Position numbers and translations under genes: made by a program
Origin: Microcebus murinus
Lineage: Eukaryota; Chordata; Mammalia; Primates; Cheirogaleidae
Assembly: GCF_040939455.1 (NCBI RefSeq)
Contig: NC_134104.1
Location: 138,916,501 to 138,980,500 of the forward strand
Reading direction: 5' to 3'
DNA length: 64,000 nucleotides
The notes under the pieces: generated by a model
What the model saw: only the letters and a program-made list of their open reading frames with translations
Databases searched by the model: none
What the model was told of the DNA's origin: nothing
In this document: positions 23,046 to 32,884 of the stretch, one piece after another
Layout: the number at the start of each line of letters is the position of its first letter
Position numbering within the stretch: the stretch's first letter is position 1

Positions 23046-23500
23046 AAGGTTTATGTATAAAAGGTTGAGAGTAGTGGGTAATAATATTAGACAGGTAGGT
23101 TGGGGCCAGAATGGGGAAGATCTTGAATGTCAGGTTGAAAAATTTTATCTTTAAGACTGTGGGCTCTCAAGAAAAAGAATGATATGATAAAAAAAAAATC
23201 TGTTCTAGGAAGATTTCCTCATCAGTCATTAATCAGTAGATAATTTAGGGAATGGGAGAGGCTAAAAGCAAAAAGACTAGGGAAGAGGTCTATCAGTTGG
23301 ATGCTTCTTCTACAAAACAGGGTAATATTTGAAATATCTTTTAAATGGCATAGCAATGGCACTGACCAAATAAAACAGGTGACTGAGTCGTCAGATTGGA
23401 TGTTGACTGTTAACAACCCAGACTGCTATCCCAGCGCTTAGAAAGCAAATAGCAACCCTATTCCTCAGTCAGAGAGCACTTTCCTGAGAATAGCTTAAAT
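23046..23500. other. unassigned DNA
   Basis: 23080-23210 ('gaagatcttgaatgtcaggttgaaaaattttatctttaagactgtgggctctcaagaaaaag...') resembles a common fossil repeat also suggested at about 58480-58600, family not named. The rest is unique. Confidence 0.3.
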
Positions 23501-23905
23501 AATAGAGAGTTGCTTACTCACATGAAAAGAAATCTGGAGAAAGGTGCTTCTAGTGTTGGTTCATTGTGCAACTTGGCAGAAACTGTCAGCGCCCATCCAT
23601 CTCTCTCAGAACTCACCCTTCTGGTGGACCCCGATCCAAAGGCTGCTACTGATGGCTGGTACTTGTGACTCTCTGCCTGCAGGCTCTCACGAGCCACTGG
23701 GGTGTTCTCATCCCATGGGAGGGGCAGGCTGGACATACCAAGGAGGGGCGTCCCTGGGAGCAGCTCTCACACAATGCCTCATGGGAATTGGTGGATAGCA
23801 ACATTGAAGTTGTGCTACCAGGGAAAAAGGAAGAATGGCTGCTGGGTAGGATCCAATGGTCTTGCACAGAAAAGGGTTCTTTAATAATCTGGAGGTGAGG
23901 CGATG
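23501..23905. other. unique or decayed-repeat DNA with overlapping open frames
   Basis: Several frames of 60-105 codons overlap on both strands here, because stop codons are sparse in this GC-richer stretch. A minus-strand frame continues from the exon-like segment at 23917-23995 across its donor to 23708. I recognise no protein family. It may include the MER-type family seen at 7861-8450. Confidence 0.3.
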
Positions 23906-23916
23906 AGAACACATAC

Positions 23917-23995
23917 CATGGTCTTGGCAGTGGAAATCTTCATCTAAATCCTGGACGGGATTCATCATCCATTGCATTTTGAATCTTTCATCTTC
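23917..23995 (-). other. possible 79-nt coding exon (minus strand)
   Basis: On the minus strand the segment follows a good acceptor context: a branch-point-like 'tgctaaaac', then 'cttcttcatttttttctaaag' (AG at 23996-23997). It ends CCATG|gtatgt, a strong donor (GT at 23915-23916). The frame is open throughout. It starts EDERFKMQWM and ends FHCQDHG, with one nucleotide left over. Acidic and aromatic residues look protein-like, but I do not recognise the family. A plus-strand acceptor-like pyrimidine tract overlaps its 3' edge, so chance is possible. Confidence 0.3.
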
Positions 23996-24029
23996 CTTTA
24001 GAAAAAAATGAAGAAGTTTTAGCACTCAA

Positions 24030-24419
24030 CTTTGTGATTAACCTACCATGAATCTGATCTGCATATTTCTTACATAAAATGGGCTTAATACATCTTAATT
24101 GCCCACAATAGGAGTAACATTTTTCATAATGATTGGGTATTCACATTGCCCTTTCCCTGCATTTATCTGAGTGTTCAGACATATGTCAGAAAGAGTTAGG
24201 AATAGATTTGCCACACAACAGCTCCTGATTACACTGCCAAATCATCCCTCTCCACACGTCCACACTGAGACACGTAACACAGGATGGCTGCCTAAAAGTC
24301 ATTTATTAATATCCAGACAGTTTGCGTGGCTGAGACAGGTAATGATTGATAACTTAGGCCACAAAGGGTCTTTGGAGACAGAATCTGGAGTATATTCCCA
24401 TTTTGATTGAATGTCTAAT
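24030..24419. other. unique DNA
   Basis: No recognisable repeat. A 79-codon plus-strand frame at 24171-24410 lacks family features. Confidence 0.35.
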
Positions 24420-25330
24420 GAGACCACAGTTTCCTTGTCAGCCTCCCTTTGACAGCCCGTAGCTGCTTCAGGCAGGCCTTTTGACTCAGCCTGGGACCCT
24501 GACTGCTATTTTGCTTACTTAACTTTTCCTAAGTCCCAGGCGACTTGCACGGTTCACTGAGCTTATCTCCCAGAGGTGAGACCCCCTCTGAGAAGGTCGC
24601 AAAGACAGCATGCCCGCTGAGCTGGGCCTGTCAAACATTTCACTGCAGACTGGGAAAGGCAGAAGAGTGAGTGTTTTGGACACAAAGCTGTCACCGCACT
24701 GAGTCGTGTCAGTATGTACCTGGGCCCAGCTGCTAATGCTGCCCGTGCCACGTGAAAGGCAGGAGGTGACGGAGTTTGCCGTCAACCCCGTGCTCTTTTA
24801 TCATTCTTGGCGTGGAAATAAATTGGTTTCACTTTTTATTTCCTTCTTTGAAAGTTCTTTAAATTCTAACAAGCTAATGGAGCCGATTCCTTTCGCCACC
24901 CCAATCCAAGTCCATTAACACCCACTCTGAGTTTCATCATAACCTCGTGCCCCTTATTAAGCCACGCTATCACTCACATTCGGTTTGTCCTGTAGAAGGA
25001 AATACCCGACGGTGTCTGCTAATTCCCGGCCGAGAGAGGAATCCAGTGAGAGATGTCAGCCAGTCCAGAGCCCTTCAGAGATTGTTTGCTTGTCAATCGC
25101 CACCTAGCTGCGTCTTTGGGCCAACAGGGAGGAAGACAGGACATTAGTGGGAAGCCACCTTTTGGCCATCGCTGCTGGTGGGAGCTGCAAAAGTGAGGAG
25201 GCTTGGTGAGCCCCATGCTTTCAAACAAATGCTGAAGGCCGTCCACACAGCAAGAAAGCAGTGGAAGCTTCTGGCTTCCACCTCACTCAAGAGTCAGTCA
25301 GTGTACAGGAAAGGACTTCGAGGGTTTTGA
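24420..25330. promoter_or_regulatory. candidate conserved non-coding (enhancer-like) block
   Basis: This is about 0.9 kb of repeat-free, complex sequence that keeps many CpG dinucleotides (for example 'cccgacggtgtctgctaattcccggccgagag') where surrounding DNA has lost most. It contains homeodomain-like TAAT/ATTA cores ('gctaattccc', 'cattaacacc') and a run of mixed-composition sequence. Overlapping 62-88 codon frames on both strands are low-stop artefacts. Conservation is inferred and not shown. Confidence 0.35.
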
Positions 25331-25694
25331 AGCTTCCTCTCATGTCTTCACTGTATTTGTCATTTTATCTCCTGTTTTCACAGGCTATTAACAGGAAAAC
25401 CCAAGCGTGAAAGGTGCCCGTGGCCCTGAATTAAGGAAATGCAGGAAGAAAGAGCAGAAAGATACCGTCTTGCACACAACTGGTTCCAGGGGCAACAGAA
25501 ACCAAGGAAGAGTGTACGTGGTAGCAGCTACAAGGAGAGAAGAAGTTCAATTGAGGCTCTACAGTGTTTTTAGGAAGAAAAGACAAATGGAGGAAGATGT
25601 TCTTGGACTCAGAAAGGTCTCTGGAAGTTAGACCAAAACCAGACCTCTGGGAAGCACGATGTCTTACAGGAGCTGCATCAGTTTTTAAATCTAG
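25331..25694. other. unique DNA
   Basis: No repeat recognised. A 122-codon minus-strand frame (25431-25799) and a 74-codon plus-strand frame overlap. Neither has features of a known family, and the longer one runs into the adjacent DNA transposon. Confidence 0.35.
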
Positions 25695-26105
25695 ACCTGA
25701 GCAAACGAAATGTGGTACCCATTCACCACATGTGGCTACTGAGCACTTGCAATGCAGGTACTTGGAATTGAGGTACATGCCAAATTTTGAAGACTTCATA
25801 TAAAAATAGGATATTAGATGTCACTACTTATTTTACATTACATGTTGAAATATTAATAGTTTTAATATAATGGATTAAATAAAATATATTAATTTTTATA
25901 TTATTTATTTTGTTTCAGGATATTATGGGGATTTAAACGTTTTAGATACATAAATTGCTTTTGGCAAGGTTATAAGTGTGCCCATCCACCAGATAGTGTT
26001 CATTGTACAGGTGTGAATTTGCCCTTCCTCTCCTCCTCTAAACTGTATGATTAAAATTAGCCTCACCTGTTTCTTTTTACCAATTTTAACGCGGTTCACA
26101 TTATG
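25695..26105 (+). mobile_element. MER-type DNA transposon split by an L1 tail
   Basis: Left part: 'ccattcaccacatgtggctactgagcacttgcaatgcaggtacttggaattgaggtacatgcc', 'acattacatgttgaaatattaatagttttaatataatggattaaataaaatatatta'. Right part resumes at about 26045: 'attaaaattagcctcacctgtttctttttaccaattttaacgcggttcacattatg'. These are adjacent parts of one well-known family, separated by the antisense L1 tail at 25918-26044. Confidence 0.75.
25918..26044 (-). mobile_element. L1 3' UTR tail, lemur type, antisense
   Basis: It reads 'atattatggggatttaaacgttttagatacataaattgcttttgg', 'ttataagtgtgcccatccaccagatagtgttcattgtacagg', the reverse complement of the 3' UTR seen at 32520-32640 and 35860-35965. 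It is severely 5'-truncated and inserted into the DNA transposon at 25695-26105. Confidence 0.8.
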
Positions 26106-27064
26106 CATCTATGTACACACAGGTCTGGACAAAGAGATGCAGACTTTCAAAACTGTGGGTAGATAGGTTTGCCACACTGAAATGTCGCCCTCCTCCTCTG
26201 GACCCCTGAGCTTCAGGCTTCCCTGAGAATCACTAAAATCAGCCCCAGTAGAGCAGTGAGGTCGGAGAATTTTGGCCCTGACACCAACAACCAGCCTAGA
26301 GAACAAACATGGCTTTTAATTTATGCATTGATTCTTCCTCTTGCCTCCGAAAAAGAACCAATTTGGGGGTATGCTGAAGGCACGGGAAATAGGAAACTGG
26401 AAAGAGGTGTCAGTTCCCCTCTCTGCCCTGATTATTTTTTCCTTAATTTAGCTCCGCTTTGTCACGGAAATGTGCATCTTCTTCTTGCTGACCCTGACGC
26501 AGACAGACAGTCTCCTTACATAGGAGACGCCATGGGATGGCGTGAGGAGTGCCGTCCCTTTCTCATGGGGACACTAGGCTCAGAATCATTTCAACACTCA
26601 CTGTCAGGAGGAATGCGATGTCTTAGAAACACACTTTCTTATTTTTGCTTACATACTGGGGTTCTTCTTTACCCTATCAACTTATTACTGGAATTTGCAG
26701 AACATGTTGTGAATTCTGGTTGAATGGTAGGTTTTGATTTCAAACAACCTCTTTTTATTAGTTTTGTATTTTTCCTTTTGAAGAAAATCCATTCATCTGG
26801 GTAACAAAAATGGATTGACTCATGCAATGTACAAGGACATTATCAGATACCTTGTTCTCAATGAATTCCCAGAGTAACTGAGTGAGACAAATTTGTTATT
26901 AAAAAAAAAAATGACAGAAATCTGTACAGAATACAGAGACATATAAAGGAAGGACTGATCAATTTTTCCTCCAGAGAGATCAGGAAAGACTCCAAGGGCC
27001 TTTGAGTTCAGATCCCTCGCTCCCTGCACACACACACGCACACCTGCCACAAGTCTGAGCTCCA
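26106..27064. other. unique DNA with a 155-codon open frame
   Basis: No repeat recognised. A plus-strand frame at 26256-26723 (155 codons) is the longest frame in repeat-free DNA in the window. It lacks a recognisable family, obvious signal peptide or motif, and I see no supporting splice sites. It is most likely chance. An A-rich run lies at 26900-26911. Confidence 0.3.
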
Positions 27065-27544
27065 AACTTGCATATCTAGACACCCCCAGATATCTCAACT
27101 TGGATGCCTCAGAGACATCTCAAAATGTACAAAATGCATCTCGCTTCCCCCTACCAAAAAGCCACTCTTTTCCTGTCTCCCTAAGCTGCCCTCAGTTCTG
27201 CATGTCAGTAAATGGTACCACCAACCACTCAGTTCTAAACTGCAAGCTGAGTATGACCCCCAAGCCTTCCTTTTCTTCCGCGTCACCTCCGCCAATCCAC
27301 TTGTGAATCCCATCAGTGCTGAGCCATCATCTTCTCTTGCTCGTGCTGAGGCAGCTGACCCCTACCCAGACTCCCTCCCTGCTTCCTGCCTTCTAGGTAG
27401 CAGCATACACGAACTTTCACAAACGTAAATCAGATCGTGGCCCTTTCCTGCTTATACCTTTACAATGGATCCTCATTGAACATGAAATAAAATTCCAAAC
27501 ACTTCTCTTAGAATCCACAAAGATTTCTTACACAGGGCACAGAG
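27065..27544 (+). mobile_element. L2 LINE, upstream part
   Basis: Sense L2 ORF2: 'cagatatctcaacttggatgcctcagagacatctcaaaatgtac', 'ctgcatgtcagtaaatggtaccaccaaccac', 'cgtaaatcagatcgtggccctttcctgcttatacctttacaatggatcctcattg', 'aaataaaattccaaacacttctcttag'. It continues at 28555 after the L1M insertion. Confidence 0.85.
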
Positions 27545-28553
27545 AGTCCTAGTCGTGAAGGGGAAAATAATAAATTGAATTACTTTGAAATTATGACTTT
27601 TGTTCATCAAAGAGAAGTGAAAAGGCAACGCATGGAGTGAGAGAAGGTATTAATATTTGCAAAACATGCATCTGTTAAAGGATGCATATCTAGAATATAA
27701 AAAATTCAAATACATCAGTAAGAAAAATAAGAACTATTCAATAGAATATGAGCCCAACACTTGAACAACTGCATGATGAAAGAGAACATCCAAATGGCCA
27801 ACACACATACAAAAAGGGACTCAGCCTCATTAATCATCAGGGACTAATTAAAGCCACATTGCAATACCACGGCCACCATCAGGATGGCTAAAGGCAGATG
27901 GGCTAATTCCAAGTGTTAGAGGGTTTGGGAGCAACTAGAATGCTCACATGCTGCTAGCAAGAGTGTAAATTGGAACAAGCTGGCTAGAAAACTGTTTGGC
28001 AGTATCTATTAAAGTTGAACATATTCATATCCTATGCCCCAGCAATCTTACCGTTAGGTATATACACTCTCCTCTCCCCAGATACACTCACGCGTACACC
28101 AAAAGATAGGTACAAGATTGTTCTTAGTAGCACTATTCATAAATATGTTCAAGTTGGAAATTAACCAAATGCCCATCAATGGCTGATAAATAAATAAATG
28201 TTGGTATAGTCATGCAATAGAACATGCAACAACAATAAAAATGAATTCAATCACAGAAAAAAACATGGTTATCTTAAGACCATACTGTTGAACAAGAGAG
28301 CACTACTATATGATTTGTTTATGTTACATTTGAAAGCAGGCACGACTAATGAACGCTGTCAGAAGTGAGGTTAGTAATCACCCTGGCAGGAGTGGGGCCA
28401 CCGTGACTGCAGCGGGGACCATGGGGTGCCACTGCAGGCTCTGTTTCCTGATGTGAGTGTTGGTTACACAGGTACCCTGAGTGTAAAAACATTTATGAGA
28501 AGTGTGCTTATGGTTTTTGTATGTGTCTTAAACTTCAATGAAAGTTAAAGGAA
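27545..28553 (+). mobile_element. L1M 3' end inserted in L2
   Basis: Landmarks in order: 'gacttttgttcatcaaagag', 'tgcatatctagaatataaaaaattc', 'ccaaatggccaacacacatacaaaaaggg', 'ttaatcatcagggactaattaaagccacattgcaataccac', 'ggaaattaaccaaatgcccatcaatgg', and an L1M 3' UTR with 'gggtgccactgcaggctctgtttcctgatgtgagtgttggttacac' ending in A-rich sequence at 28545-28562. Non-coding. Confidence 0.85.
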
Positions 28554-28554
28554 A

Positions 28555-29180
28555 AAAAAAAAATAATCCAAACTTCCAACCACAGCCTATAAGGCCCTGC
28601 CTTCTCTTCAATCTTCCTGAGTCTATTTCCCCAACTTTCCCTGTGCCAGCCTGGGTCTTTTTTTTTTTTTTTTTTAGCTTCTCAAATACCCCAAGTTCAT
28701 TGTCACCTTGGGACCCTTGCCTGTTTTGTTCCCTCTTCTGAATGCCCTCCCCTCCACTCTTCACCTAGCTAGCCCCAAGTGTCCTTCACACCTGAGCTTA
28801 GATGCCTCCTCTTCTTGGTCATTACATTCAAAGTAGGTTTCTATCTGTTGTTTTCTATCTTGAGCTCATGTTATCTTCCTTTAAAGTACCTATCATGACT
28901 TGCTTTATTTTATGCATTTGTGTAATCCGGGGAGGTGCTCTTTGTGTTTAGAATGTTAGTTTCGTGAAGGTGCAGACGCTGCCCTGTTGGCCATAGTATC
29001 TCAGAACTAGCATGACCAACTCATCTCGTTTGACTAGGACTGTCCTGATTTTAAAACTTAAACACCCCCATCTGAGGACACCCTTCAGTCCTGGGCAAAT
29101 GAGATGGTTGATCACTGTGAGCAGAAGGTAGCCTGCTGCCACTATATAGTAAACACTCAATCAATGTTAAATAAACAAAT
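28555..29180 (+). mobile_element. L2 LINE, downstream part
   Basis: It resumes the L2: 'cagcctataaggccctgccttctcttcaatcttcctgagtc', 'ctcttctgaatgccctcccctcc', 'ttcacacctgagcttagatgcctcctcttcttggtc', 'gaatgttagtttcgtgaaggtgcagacgctgccctgttgg', and an L2-like end at 29150-29180 ('agtaaacactcaatcaatgttaaataaacaaatg'). A short foreign-looking insert lies at about 29000-29110. Poly(T) at 28659-28676. Confidence 0.8.
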
Positions 29181-30089
29181 GAAAAAAATATATGTTGTTC
29201 AGGTGGACCAAATAAATAAATAAATAAAGCAGAAATATAACACTTATTTTCCAAAACTGACATAGAAAGGAAGGAAAAGTGGCCAGGATCCAGGGCCTCT
29301 GCATCCACCAGGGCCTTGGTAATGTGTTTACTATGTTTGATTATATATTGGTATAATTTTGTAATGTATCTCAGGGCTTCAAAGTTGCTTTTGTGCTTGG
29401 TAACTCTTCCCCATGACTTTTTTTACTTTATGTAAAGAAACCTGCTGAAAGACAAAGTAAGGGCCCTGCCTGCAAACAGGCTGGTCAAAACATTTCATTT
29501 AAATGATTAGGCCACGTTGGCATTCTCAGTAAATGGAAGCCCTTGAAAAAAAAAACGTATCATTATTCTGTCAGGCAGAGCAACTTTGCAGGCTCCACAA
29601 GCACTGGGGACAATTTTCATCTTCCTCTAGTGTGTCCCTTCTGGAGTATAGTTTCCTCAGCAGGTGAGACTAACAGTTTCTAAAATTGAAATGATAACTT
29701 AAGTGTTCCCCTTTTCAGCTCTCATCCAAGCTCTCCTTTTGAAACCACCAAAAGCTCTGTTATAACCTCCCTTGAGAGTAACTGCTTCTTGACTCGGCAT
29801 TCTTTTCTATTAATACTTGTGCGATTAACAGGCCAAGTTCAGCTGAAATGAGACAGCAGCAATGTTTTCATGACTGGGAGGTACAAGCCAGTCAGATGGG
29901 CAGTCCCAGGCCACATAGAGCTTTGGTTACTCGTTGTTTCCCATGTCTCCACATACCCCCTTACAAATCTTCTGTCGTCCATAATTTCAACCTGGCTTTA
30001 TTGGGGAAAGCATTTATGAGTAAGCATGTTGCATTATTATTATTTCCAATTCTTGATCATATGCTTTTGGTCTTGTGATTTTGTAGTTC
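29181..30089. other. unique DNA
   Basis: An (AATA)5 run lies at 29205-29228. The remainder has no recognised repeat and could contain regulatory sequence (29490-29830 is complex and repeat-free). The 76-codon frame at 29848-30078 has no family features. Confidence 0.35.
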
Positions 30090-30445
30090 TTTTGGTTAAA
30101 GGTTGAGTCCATGTCCCCATGCACTGATGTTGGACTTAACCACGTGACTTACGTCATTGAGTGGGGTGTGGGTGATGCCAAACTGTTCTAAGCCTTGGTC
30201 TTAAGAGGCAGCACGTGTTTCCATTCATGCTCTCACTATCCAGCCATTGCCATGAGAAGAACGTGTTCCAGTAGCTCACTGATCCAAGGAGGAAGAAAGA
30301 CATGTGGAGGACAATTGGACCCAACCCACGGCTTCAAGCCAAGCTCACCTGAGCAGAACCTAGATTAGCCAACCCTCAACCAACACACAGACGCATGCGT
30401 GAGCATGTAAGGCTGTTGTTTTGGTGTGGTTTTTGTAAAGCAAAA
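30090..30445 (+). mobile_element. probable old LTR fragment
   Basis: It shows the texture of mammalian fossil LTRs: 'gttgagtccatgtccccatgcactgatgttggacttaaccacgtgacttacgtc', 'gccttggtcttaagaggcagcacgtgtttcc', 'acatgtggaggac', and an end like 'ggctgttgttttggtgtggtttttgtaa'. The family is not named with confidence. Confidence 0.4.
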
Positions 30446-30604
30446 TTACTGTGTTAAAGGAAAGTTTATAAAATGAAAATGAGTCTACCTATACCTTGGT
30501 GCTCTCCTGAACCTCCTAATGAAAGTCAACCAAGTTGCATAATACCTTTACCATCCCCTTCCACAAGAGCAGTGGCAACTCTTTGGCAAACAAAGTCATC
30601 TCAG

Positions 30605-30725
30605 GCCAGCAAACATTTGTTGAGCATGCACTGTGTGTCAAGTCCTGAGAGCACAGGGATAAATACAATAGTCACTCAGCCTACAGAGCTTATGTTTTGG
30701 GTGGAACACAGACATCTAAAACTCT
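30605..30725 (-). repeat. L2 3' end, antisense
   Basis: It reads 'cagcaaacatttgttgagcatgcactgtgtgtcaagtcctgagagcacagggataaatacaatagtcac' then 'acagagcttatgttttgggtgg', the reverse complement of the L2 3' terminal region. Confidence 0.7.
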
Positions 30726-31004
30726 GCTGTATCATAATGTGGAAAGTGATAAGATTATAAAATGCACTGTGCTATCTTGGGACGTGATAATTCCCATTGT
30801 CTAAGAAAGACCATTTTCCAAGGTTAGGAGACCATGCATTGAGAAGATGGAGAGCCCAGGGATAAAGCATGGATACAGGCATGGGACCATTATCTAGCAC
30901 TGAGTGGGCACATCTCTCACCAGTGTAGTGACAAGCTACAGGATGTCCAGTCCCTTCAGTCCTAAAGTGGTTGCAGAATGGCATTTGGGGTCATTTCTAC
31001 ATAG
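30726..31004. other. unique DNA
   Basis: No feature recognised. It ends at the inverted 5' end of the L1 at 31005. Confidence 0.35.
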
Positions 31005-31736
31005 ACTAATATAAAGTGATTATCTCCTCCCACTCTTTGGGTTGTCTATTTGCCCTGCTGATTGTCTCCCTGGCTGTACAGAAGCTTTTTAATTTAATCA
31101 AGTCCCATTTATTTATTTTTGTTGTTGCTGTGATTGCCCTTGGAGTCTTCTCCATAAATTCTTTGCATAGGCAATATCTAGAAGAGTTTTTCCAATGTTT
31201 TCTTCTAGAATTCTTATGGTTTCATGCCTTAGGTTTAAGTCTATTATCCATCTTGAATTACTTTTTGTGAGTGGTGAAAGATACGGATCTTGTTTCAATC
31301 CTCTACATGGGGCTATCCAATTTCCCCAGCGCCATTTATTGAATAGGGATTCTTTTTCCCAGTGTATATTGTTGTCTATTTTGTCAAAGATCAGATGATA
31401 ATACGAGGATGGTTTTATAGATGGGTTCTCTGTTATGTTCCATTGGTCTATGTCTCTATTTTTGTGCAAGTATGCTATACATCTGATAGAAGGCTAATAC
31501 CAGAATCTAAAAAGAACTCAAGCAAATCAGCAGGGAAAAGCAAACAACTCCATTTAAAAGTGAGCAAAAGACACAAACAGAAACTTTTCAAAAGAAGATA
31601 GACTACATATGAAAAAATGCTCAACATCACTAATCATCAGAGATGATTAGTTTCATCAGAGAAATGCAACTTAAAACCATAATGAGATATCACCTTACCC
31701 CAGTTAGAATAGCTTGTATCAAAAAATCTCAAACAA

Positions 31737-31871
31737 CATACATCATGAGTGCGATGCACATCATCTGGGGGATGGAAACGCTTGAAGCTCTGACTCCGGG
31801 GGTGGGGAGGAAGGGGGGGAAAAGGTAACCTGAACATTTGTACCCCCATAATATGCCAAAATAAAAAAAAG
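31737..31871 (+). mobile_element. very short L1 3' tail nested in L1
   Basis: About 135 bp of lemur-type 3' UTR: 'catcatgagtgcgatgcacatcatctgggggatgg', a G-rich stretch, and 'catttgtacccccataatatgccaaaataaaaaaaa'. It is flanked by tctcaaacaa (31727-31736) and tctcaaaacaa (31872-31882). Host L1 ORF2 continues on both sides. It matches the tail type at 1440-1613. Confidence 0.9.
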
Positions 31872-32102
31872 TCTCAAAACAATAGTTGCTGGCATGAATG
31901 TGGAGAGAAAGGAACACTTATACACTGTTGGTGGGACTGCAAACTAGCGCATCCTCTATGGAAAAAAGTATGGAGATTCCTCAAAGAACTATTATAAAAG
32001 TAGACCTACAATTTGATCTAGCAATCCCACTAATGAGTATTTATGCAAAGGAAAAAAAAGTCATTTTATCAAAAAAAAACACTTGCACTAGAATGTTTAT
32101 TG

Positions 32103-32190
32103 TATGCTGTGACTAGGCTGATGCCATGGCACTCACTGTAGCCTGGGCAACAAAGCAAGACTCTCTCAAAAAAAAAAAAAAAAAAAAAAA
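32103..32190 (+). mobile_element. 5'-truncated Alu tail nested in L1
   Basis: Only the last 65 bp of an Alu right arm ('gtgactaggctgatgccatggcactcactgtagcctgggcaacaaagcaagactc') plus a 23-bp poly(A). It is flanked by a 13-bp duplication agaatgtttattg (32090-32102) and agaatgttcattg (32190-32202). Host L1 sequence continues after it ('cagcacaattcataatc'). Confidence 0.9.
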
Positions 32191-32655
32191 GAATGTTCAT
32201 TGCAGCACAATTCATAATCTCAGAGCTGTTGAATCTATCCAAGTGCCCATGAATTCATGAGTGGATCAATAAAACGTGGTATATGTATGCCATGGAGTAC
32301 TACTCAGCCATAAAAAATAAATTAATACCTTTTGCAACCATTTGGATGGGACTGGAGATAATCCTCCTAAGTAAAGTATCACAAGAATGGAAAAACATAC
32401 ACCACATGTACTCACTATTGAATTGAAACTAGCTGATCAGCACTCATGTGCACAGTGGGAAGTAAAACCCTACAGAAATCATGCAGGTGGGAGGAGGGAG
32501 AAGGGGATGGGTGAAATCATACCTAATGGTACAATGCACACTATCTGGGTGATGGGCACACTAATAACTTTGACTCAAGCAGTACAAAAGCAATCCATGT
32601 AACTAAAACATTTGTAACCCCATAATATTCTGAAATTTTAAAAAATAAAAGAATA

Positions 32656-32884
32656 TTAGATACTGAGTATATTAAAATCAGTTGTGACCTTAACTTGTCC
32701 AGTTTCTGGTTGAATTCAATAAAATTCATATGAAAAGCAAGAAAAGAAAAGAAATAAAGTAATTATCTTCTGAGACTAGATACCTACTTCCCTTCAGTTT
32801 AGAGGCAAAAAGAAAAGAGATGGTTTATAGGGCCAACTTGTATAATTTCAAACAGCAATAATCTATGGCTTCTATTTGGCATGA
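32656..32884. other. unique DNA
   Basis: No feature recognised. AT-rich with an A-rich run near 32740. Confidence 0.3.

Larger units (their letters stand above)
31005..32655 (+). mobile_element. twin-primed (5'-inverted) L1, 5'-truncated
   Basis: 31005-31487 is L1 ORF2 in reverse orientation ('ctttgggttgtctatttgccctgctgattgtctccctggctgtacagaagc', 'ccattggtctatgtctctatttttg'). From about 31488 the element reads forward ('ggctaataccagaatctaaaaagaactcaagcaaatc') and continues from nearly the same ORF2 point to the 3' UTR and tail ('tttgtaaccccataatattctgaaatttt', 32610-32655). It carries a nested L1 tail at 31737-31871 and an Alu scrap at 32103-32190. The lemur-type 3' UTR is present, and the coding sequence is broken. 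Confidence 0.9.

Noticed and set aside
23544..24025. Set of six overlapping frames of 60-105 codons on both strands
   Set aside because: They overlap in several phases on both strands, a sign of low stop density. Only the 79-nt splice-bounded piece was kept, as a low-confidence candidate.
24519..24918. Overlapping frames of 62-88 codons in the candidate regulatory block A
   Set aside because: Opposite-strand frames shadow each other and no family features are visible.
25085..25115. CTCF-like site around cgccacctagctgcg
   Set aside because: Only a partial match to the core consensus. It lacks the G-rich block needed for a confident call.
25431..25799. 122-codon minus-strand frame
   Set aside because: It runs into a DNA transposon and shows no family features or splice context.
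31113..31469. 118-codon minus-strand frame as a gene
   Set aside because: It is the inverted ORF2 part of the twin-primed L1.
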